From contig CACYRP010000030.1 of assembly GCA_902776765.1 (NCBI GenBank), forward strand, positions 1-52,339: a DNA stretch of 52,339 nt. The letters run 5' to 3'. The stretch is from Fibrobacter succinogenes (lineage in GTDB: Bacteria; Fibrobacterota; Fibrobacteria; Fibrobacterales; Fibrobacteraceae). A program made the position numbers and the translations under genes. Shown piece after piece: positions 47,226 to 52,339 of this stretch. The notes below the pieces were generated by a model. That model saw only the letters and a program-made list of their open reading frames with translations. It did no database searches and was not told where the DNA came from. Position 1 is the stretch's first letter, and each line of letters begins with the position of its first letter.

Positions 47226-50200
47226 TTATCTAAACACAGCGCTCAGTGAAGTTACTTCGCCGGGGTTCACCTTGCGGGTCACATCGGTCACTCCATCACT
47301 CCAGCCCGTGAACACTGCGCCAGATTTTGCCTGAGCCGTAAGCGTTACCGGCACGCCCGTGTAGAACGTCAATCTCATCGAAGACTGATCCAAAGCGAGG
47401 CCATCCACAAGAATTGTGCCCGAGCCCTGCGAGGCAAGTGTCATTTCGACAGGCGAGCCCAGCGAGAAGAACGATACCATCTGCTCACGAACCGTAGCCT
47501 GACGCGACTGTGCAAACGACTTAATCGTCTGCAAGTTATTGCTCATCGAAGAAGCGTTATAGTTCCAGAACTGCTGATCGCGAGTCATTTCGGATTCCAC
47601 CTGAGACTGCAAATCGTTAATTCGCTTCAAAAGCCTGTCGGCAGAGAAGTTCATCGAAAGGAGCACGCTAAAGCGGTTGATAAACGCATTCTTGAAGTTT
47701 GCATTTTCAAGCAAGCGACTGATAAGAATTGTATGTTCCGAAATACCGCCATTTGCTGCAGCCATTTGCGGTTGCTGCCCGCCGAAGCCACCGCCCCAGT
47801 TGCCGCCGCCGAAGTCGCCACCCATACCAGGGAAATTCATGCCACCCATGCCCTGTGTACCGCTAGCGTTTGTCACGTAGCTAAACACGTTGCCATTCTG
47901 GGTATTGTAAGACACGCCAAAGCCAAAGTCCACATCGTACATGAACCATTTCCACTTGGTCTTCTGGCTTGCAACACGCCATTTCTTCAAGTTGTTATGC
48001 GGCCAGTCACTGTTATTCACAAACATTTCCGCCTGCATGTAATTCATGAAGTTGTCAACATCAATCTGGTCTGCAATTTTTTTATAGTTTGCATCAGAAG
48101 TCAAATTATTACTTTGTAACCAATCTATCATAGCCTTGTAATCAGCGGCAGAACCGGCGGCAGCTTCATTGGTGCCGCTCGACGTGGTCGCGACAAGGTC
48201 TATATCGTTCGGGTCATAGCCGTACTTGGTTTCGTAATAATATTCATTGTTACGTTCGCGCAAGTCATGGATACCATAATACTTGCCATTGTAATACACG
48301 ACAACATAACGGCCGCGCTGATAATCAACGCCAAGACCTTCCGTCATCGAAGTTCCCAAGCGGTCGCGCAAATAATCGTCACCGCTGTTGTTACCGAAGT
48401 TTCTGAACGAGAAAGCCTTGAACTTCTTGAGTTCCGGATAATCCGGGAACAAGGTGTATTTCAAGCGTTTGTCGCCATATTCTTCGCGCAAGGTAATGGC
48501 AAACGACTTCTTTTCTTTTGAACGGCTGTACTGCCCTGTAATCTTGTAATCGCCCTTGATGCCAAACGCAGGCGTTTTCGGCTTGCCCGGTTCAAACATT
48601 TCGACATACACGGGGAGTTCACGGTTGCTCCAGAAGTTCGCTCCCTTCTTCGGATCCATCATGGCAGCGCCATTACCCGTCATGTAAAGACCGGAATCAG
48701 GGCTGAACATCGAAAGCGGATCGGTCGTCACAAAGATTGCAGCGAGCGACGGTTGCTGTTCAAAAACATAAGTACGATTGATTTCTTCACTCGGGTAAGA
48801 GCCCGTAGCATAAGTACGGCAACGCAAAACGGTTGTGGCGTTAATCGTCAACGTTGTCTGTACCACCGGAGAATTTGCAGTCGGTTCAGCACCACCCTGT
48901 TCGCAACGCGTGCCCGTTGGGAACGTAGCCAACACCGCAGAAGAATAGAATCCAGAAGGCGGAATATTCACTTCGGCCACTTGCACTTGTTCCGTAAAGA
49001 CTTCGCCAAGCGTATTGCCATAAGGCGACGGGAGAGCAAAGCCCCACTTGCCAGCGCCATCACGAGACCAAGAAGCATTCGTCGGAACAGCACCAAAACG
49101 CACAGAGTCAAGCATTGCATTTTCGGCATTTATAAAGTACAATGCACCGCCATCCTTATCGACCTTGAACGACGCATGCGGTTCGTGTCCGCGATTGCGA
49201 GCAATCACCGATGTAATCTGGATAGTCGTTGATTCGCTGCCCTGAGTTTCAGTAGCAAAAGTCATTGCCGTAATTTGATTGCGATTCAAATCCTTTGCAT
49301 TGTCATCCAAACGAACGTAATACACCGACGACAAATCGCCCGTACCGCGAAGATTCTTGCCAGTCCAATTGCTAATGTTTTCGCCTTCCTTAAAGTTCAC
49401 GCGAATCTTGTGATTCTTGGTAATGAACCCACGGACCACAATCTGATTAGCCTTGCTGAGTTTCGATGCGTTATTAGACTTGACCACAACGCGGGAATAA
49501 GAACCGCCCTGAGCCACCTTCATCACAGCACCGATTTGCTGAGCTCCGCCTTCGCTAAAGCAAAGAGAAGACTTGCCTTGAAGATTTTGAACATTGTTGC
49601 CAGTATTTCCACCAGCACCAGGATTACCACCCATGCCGGGCATGCCGCCGCCCCAATCACCGCCCATTCCCGGGAAGTTGAAACCGCCAGCGCTACCGGC
49701 TGCAGATTCTGAACTACAATCGGAGCCCACCAAGTTGAGGGAATCAGAAGGCAAAACATAATCCGCATAGTCCTTGCCCGAAAGGAACACCACCATGAAA
49801 CTCTTGGCCGGAACAGTTACGTTTCCAAAGACCCAACGACGCGGATTTGTCAAATCATCCGTAAGAGAATAGCCCTTCAAACTCACAGGAGCATCGGACG
49901 AGTTATAGAATTCGACCCATCCCGGATCATTACCGTCATTATCCTTGAGATTTGCATTTGTTGGAGAAATTTCAGAGAAGAAAACCGGGCTGTTCCCCAG
50001 GAATTGAGGAACCACTTCTTGAACGCTAGAACTCTGCGGAATTGCAAAAGAACTAGAAGAATTCACAGCAATAGGCGATGAATACGTCGGAGCAGTCTGG
50101 GATGAAGACGATACAGAAACGCCCGGAATTCCAGACGAAGAAATGCCTGGTAAAACACCAGCCGAACTCGAAAGCCCAGGCCCAAAACCTGAATTAGCAT

Positions 50201-50324
50201 CGGAGCTAACTTCACCAGCATCAGGTCCCATCGGGCTCAAATTTGAATCGTTCGAGTCTCCACATGCGGAGAGCATCAAGCCAAAACCAATCCCACAAAG
50301 CGCTATTTTCGAAAAATGATTCAT
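47226..50324 (-). CDS. Large lipoprotein with lamin-tail and CotH kinase-like domains
   Basis: 1032 residues starting at the ATG at 50324 (AAGGGA upstream). Lipobox LSAC (Cys21), then a Ser/Pro/Gly linker to about 105. A lamin-tail domain follows (FFSEISPTNANLKDNDG, DPGWVEFYNSSDAPVSLKGY, WVFGNVTVPAKSFMVVFLSG), interrupted by a Gly-rich stretch (211-243). After a beta-rich part and a chitobiase-C-like segment (GFYSSAVLATFPTGTRCEQG) comes a CotH kinase-like domain (KKSFAITLREEYGDKRLKY, YYNGKYYGIHDLRERNNEYYY, WKWFMYDVDFGFG) containing a second Gly-rich stretch near 827-848, and a C-terminal beta repeat (GAVFTGWSDG). Probably surface exposed; CotH proteins elsewhere phosphorylate spore-coat proteins. 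Substrate unknown. Confidence 0.85.
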   Translation of the reverse strand: MNHFSKIALCGIGFGLMLSACGDSNDSNLSPMGPDAGEVSSDANSGFGPGLSSSAGVLPGISSSGIPGVSVSSSSQTAPTYSSPIAVNSSSSFAIPQSSSVQEVVPQFLGNSPVFFSEISPTNANLKDNDGNDPGWVEFYNSSDAPVSLKGYSLTDDLTNPRRWVFGNVTVPAKSFMVVFLSGKDYADYVLPSDSLNLVGSDCSSESAAGSAGGFNFPGMGGDWGGGMPGMGGNPGAGGNTGNNVQNLQGKSSLCFSEGGAQQIGAVMKVAQGGSYSRVVVKSNNASKLSKANQIVVRGFITKNHKIRVNFKEGENISNWTGKNLRGTGDLSSVYYVRLDDNAKDLNRNQITAMTFATETQGSESTTIQITSVIARNRGHEPHASFKVDKDGGALYFINAENAMLDSVRFGAVPTNASWSRDGAGKWGFALPSPYGNTLGEVFTEQVQVAEVNIPPSGFYSSAVLATFPTGTRCEQGGAEPTANSPVVQTTLTINATTVLRCRTYATGSYPSEEINRTYVFEQQPSLAAIFVTTDPLSMFSPDSGLYMTGNGAAMMDPKKGANFWSNRELPVYVEMFEPGKPKTPAFGIKGDYKITGQYSRSKEKKSFAITLREEYGDKRLKYTLFPDYPELKKFKAFSFRNFGNNSGDDYLRDRLGTSMTEGLGVDYQRGRYVVVYYNGKYYGIHDLRERNNEYYYETKYGYDPNDIDLVATTSSGTNEAAAGSAADYKAMIDWLQSNNLTSDANYKKIADQIDVDNFMNYMQAEMFVNNSDWPHNNLKKWRVASQKTKWKWFMYDVDFGFGVSYNTQNGNVFSYVTNASGTQGMGGMNFPGMGGDFGGGNWGGGFGGQQPQMAAANGGISEHTILISRLLENANFKNAFINRFSVLLSMNFSADRLLKRINDLQSQVESEMTRDQQFWNYNASSMSNNLQTIKSFAQSRQATVREQMVSFFSLGSPVEMTLASQGSGTILVDGLALDQSSMRLTFYTGVPVTLTAQAKSGAVFTGWSDGVTDVTRKVNPGEVTSLSAVFR

Positions 50325-50526
50325 TTCGATTCCCTTGATTTTTTTAGCGATACACCACAATCCAATCTATTGCTTAATTATACATTGATGAACAAAACAC
50401 GTCATTCTTTTTTTAGATACGCGTTGTAAAAGGATTGAGCATTTGACAACACAGAAAAAAGTGGAACAAGACGTTCCATTTTACTAAATTTTGTGAAAAT
50501 TTTTCGTTGCACAAAAAGGAAATTTC

Positions 50527-51936
50527 ATGAATTTCAGCGATTTTAGTAAGGCGAGTCAACAGTTCAATCAGTTCAGCCCCGAAATGAAAGAGCAAATGAT
50601 GAAAATGGCAAAAGCTCGCATTAAAGAAAAAATTACAAAGTGGCTCGCGACCCCGACATTCGTAGTGATAGGAATCACACTCGGAGCAGTCATCGGCACA
50701 CTCACCGCATGCTTCGGCGATATTAGCGACAGACTCTCCGCACTCCGCTATGCAAACCCGCTATACTTTATTCCCGCGCTCGCACTTGGCGGAGCAGCAA
50801 TCGCATTCGTTTATAAGAAATGGGGACGCTGGACAGAACGCGGCATGGATCAAGTTTTCGCAGTAGGACTCAACAAAGAAACTGACTTTCCATTAGTCGC
50901 AATCCCGATGGCAGCCGTGAGCACTTGGCTTACGCAGCTCTTTGGCGGAAGTGCCGGCCGCGAAGGCGCCGCTATGCAAATTGGTTCCGCACTTTCGTAC
51001 AACGTAAGCAAGAAATTACCATTCGAAAACGCAGCACACATCATGCTCGTCACAGGCATGGCCGCAGGCTTCGCCGGAATTTTCCAAGCCCCGATGGCCG
51101 CCACCGCATTCGCCTTGGAAGTATTGCTCGTTGGACATCTAGAACTTTCTGCATTGTTGCCTGCCGCCGCAGCCGCTTTCACCGCCTGCAAAGTTTCGAG
51201 CATGCTCGGATTCCACAAGTTCAGCGTTGACTTGAACAGCGTTCTCGACGCTAGCGGATTTTCTGCTTCGATATTCACGAATGAAGGCACGCTCGACGGC
51301 AAGTTGCTTTTGAAGCTCGCGCTGATGGGAATTTTATTTGGAATCGTCGGTGGCGGATTTGCAAAATTGCTTGGAGTTTCGCAAAATTACTTTGCTAAAA
51401 AATTCCCGAATACAATCAAGCGAATCGCCATTATGGGCGTTGGAATAAGTGCTTTGCTGCTCGTATTTTTCCAGGGCCGCTACGCCGGACTTGGAACAAA
51501 CTTGTTGGATTTGAGTTTTGCTTCTGCGAATGCTGCCGGTGATGCCGCGAATGTTGTAGGAACTGCCGCGAGCATTGCTAACGCGAGTGCCGCCGGGATT
51601 CACGGGTATGATTGGATTATAAAGTTCGCCGTCACGATTCTCACACTCTCCGCCGGATTCATCGGCGGTGTCGTCACCCCGCTTTTTGCCATCGGCGCTA
51701 CGTTTGGCGTATTCGTTGCAAGCATGTTCGGAATGCCCGTCGCCCTCGCCGCAGCACTCGGCTTTTCCGCCGTGTTCGCAAGCGCAAGCAATACACTCTG
51801 GGCACCCATCCTCATCGCCGGTGAAATCTTCGGATTCAATTGCCTCCCCGCATTCTTCATCGTCTGCACAGTCGCCTACATTTGCAATGGCGGACAATCG
51901 ATTTACAAACAAAAGAAGATTCGGATAAAGATTTAA
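50527..51936 (+). CDS. CLC-family channel/antiporter, probably fluoride type
   Basis: 469-residue membrane protein with about ten hydrophobic segments after a helical N-terminal tail of some 35 residues. CLC motifs: GGSAGREGAAMQIG (selectivity Glu in GREG), GFAGIFQAPMAATAFALE, and GFIGGVVTPLFAIGATFG. The GREG followed by Ala/Thr rather than Pro, the GG(V/E)VTPLF form of the third motif, SNTLWAPILIAGEIFG and the closing GGQSIY resemble CLC-F fluoride/proton antiporters rather than chloride channels. No fluoride riboswitch was found in the 166 bases upstream. AAAGGAA precedes the ATG. Confidence 0.82.
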   Translation: MNFSDFSKASQQFNQFSPEMKEQMMKMAKARIKEKITKWLATPTFVVIGITLGAVIGTLTACFGDISDRLSALRYANPLYFIPALALGGAAIAFVYKKWGRWTERGMDQVFAVGLNKETDFPLVAIPMAAVSTWLTQLFGGSAGREGAAMQIGSALSYNVSKKLPFENAAHIMLVTGMAAGFAGIFQAPMAATAFALEVLLVGHLELSALLPAAAAAFTACKVSSMLGFHKFSVDLNSVLDASGFSASIFTNEGTLDGKLLLKLALMGILFGIVGGGFAKLLGVSQNYFAKKFPNTIKRIAIMGVGISALLLVFFQGRYAGLGTNLLDLSFASANAAGDAANVVGTAASIANASAAGIHGYDWIIKFAVTILTLSAGFIGGVVTPLFAIGATFGVFVASMFGMPVALAAALGFSAVFASASNTLWAPILIAGEIFGFNCLPAFFIVCTVAYICNGGQSIYKQKKIRIKI

Positions 51937-51956
51937 AGAGAAGCCTATGCAAAAGC

Positions 51957-51982
51957 GCCCCGCCATTGAGCGGGGCATTTTT
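51957..51982 (+). terminator. Terminator of the CLC gene
   Basis: GCCCCGC-CATTGA-GCGGGGC followed by ATTTTT, 21 bases after the stop codon. Confidence 0.85.
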
Positions 51983-52105
51983 GAATTCGGTTTTTAAAAG
52001 CGTAAGGCGTGAGTTGTTGGTGGTTATCGCCGGCGGGAAGATGAGGAAGAAATAAAACTATTTCATCGGCATCAACAATATGGGGCAATAATTGGTCTAT
52101 TTCAC

Positions 52106-52327
52106 CTACTTTAACTTATAAACCGTTGATTTTCTGTATCCCTCCGAAACTAGAACGCCTAACTTAACCGCTTTAACCAAAAGCCTTTGAGCTGTTTTAT
52201 CTTCAACACCCAGAATTTTTGCTGCTTCAGATTTTGCAATAAAACCATTCGTATCCAAATAATCCACAAGTGCCTTTAAACGATCCTGATCTTTATTGGA
52301 CATTTTATTGGACATTTTATTGGACAT
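52106..52327 (-). CDS. Winged-helix domain protein, possibly the C-terminus of a longer gene
   Basis: 73 visible residues: three copies of MSNK, then DQDRLKALVDYLDTNGFIAKSEAAKILGVEDKTAQRLLVKAVKLGVLVSEG, a winged helix-turn-helix, ending TVYKLK. The frame stays open to the window edge (52339), so the ATG at 52327 may be internal. Winged helices behind short tandem repeats of this sort commonly end AlbA_2/Schlafen-type putative ATP-binding regulators, and I suspect the rest of such a gene lies beyond the window. The repeat is an exact 12-base unit (ATGTCCAATAAA) in three copies. Confidence 0.6.
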   Translation of the reverse strand: MSNKMSNKMSNKDQDRLKALVDYLDTNGFIAKSEAAKILGVEDKTAQRLLVKAVKLGVLVSEGYRKSTVYKLK

Positions 52328-52339
52328 TTCGTATTTTTT

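Noticed and set aside
50361..50526. Possible fluoride riboswitch upstream of the CLC gene
   Set aside because: The conserved GGCGAUGG...pseudoknot pattern is not present; only a small hairpin GGAAC/GTTCC is seen.

Overview
The window looks like chromosomal DNA from a Fibrobacter species (phylum Fibrobacterota). The evidence is the protein families present: two lipoproteins with the Fibrobacter major paralogous (FISUMP) domain, a TIGR02147/DUF4423 regulator of the type first named from F. succinogenes, many lipoproteins with poly-Ser linkers after the lipobox, an outer-membrane biogenesis set (BamA, Skp, an Omp85-like protein), and a secreted protein whose tail resembles a type IX secretion signal. 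Promoters of the TTG-N20-TAnnTTTG type known from Bacteroidetes are visible, best in front of the RNase P RNA gene.

Layout. 1-3110: truncated ilvE and two tandem FISUMP lipoproteins. 3275-6999: bioB, an NlpC/P60 lipoprotein, pheA, rph. 7099-14315: a minus-strand operon of one TIGR02147 regulator followed by four paralogous lipoproteins carrying eight copies of an unnamed Cys-containing module (signature WGGICVTY). 14614-17106: hisH and two outer-membrane proteins. 17132-21758: an AT-rich island with a 5'-truncated RHS gene and its variable C-terminus, a pair of related candidate immunity lipoproteins, an RHS relic, a frameshifted vapC with intact antitoxin, and unknown small exported proteins. 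21933-30000: argG, a secreted protein, MCE-recG, and an Omp85-like barrel. 30307-31546: rnpB with its promoter and a tandem array of structured repeats, then an ABC permease. 31742-34801: two radical SAM enzymes, a FloA N-terminal fragment protein, and a small membrane protein. 35154-41444: ettA, a Vat-type acetyltransferase, a divergent three-gene hipB-hipS-hipT kinase module, recQ. 41534-47081: skp, bamA, then paaK and an ACT-domain protein. 47226-52327: a large LTD/CotH lipoprotein, a CLC-type channel (probably fluoride subtype), and the end of a winged-helix protein.

The most unusual material is of two kinds. First, many intergenic spaces hold degenerate TTAGG-like or TAGTTACTAG-like arms facing their complement around small hairpins. 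Two of these (6143-6263 and 46508-46635) are clearly homologous, and their hairpin stems differ by compensatory base changes, so the structure is conserved rather than the sequence. Second, the TIGR02147 operon looks like a self-contained surface lipoprotein array with its own, probably leaderless, regulator and two 11-bp direct repeats upstream.

All identifications come from reading the sequence and from recalled family features; no search was run. Start sites were moved from the longest open frame where a Shine-Dalgarno sequence or signal peptide decided it.
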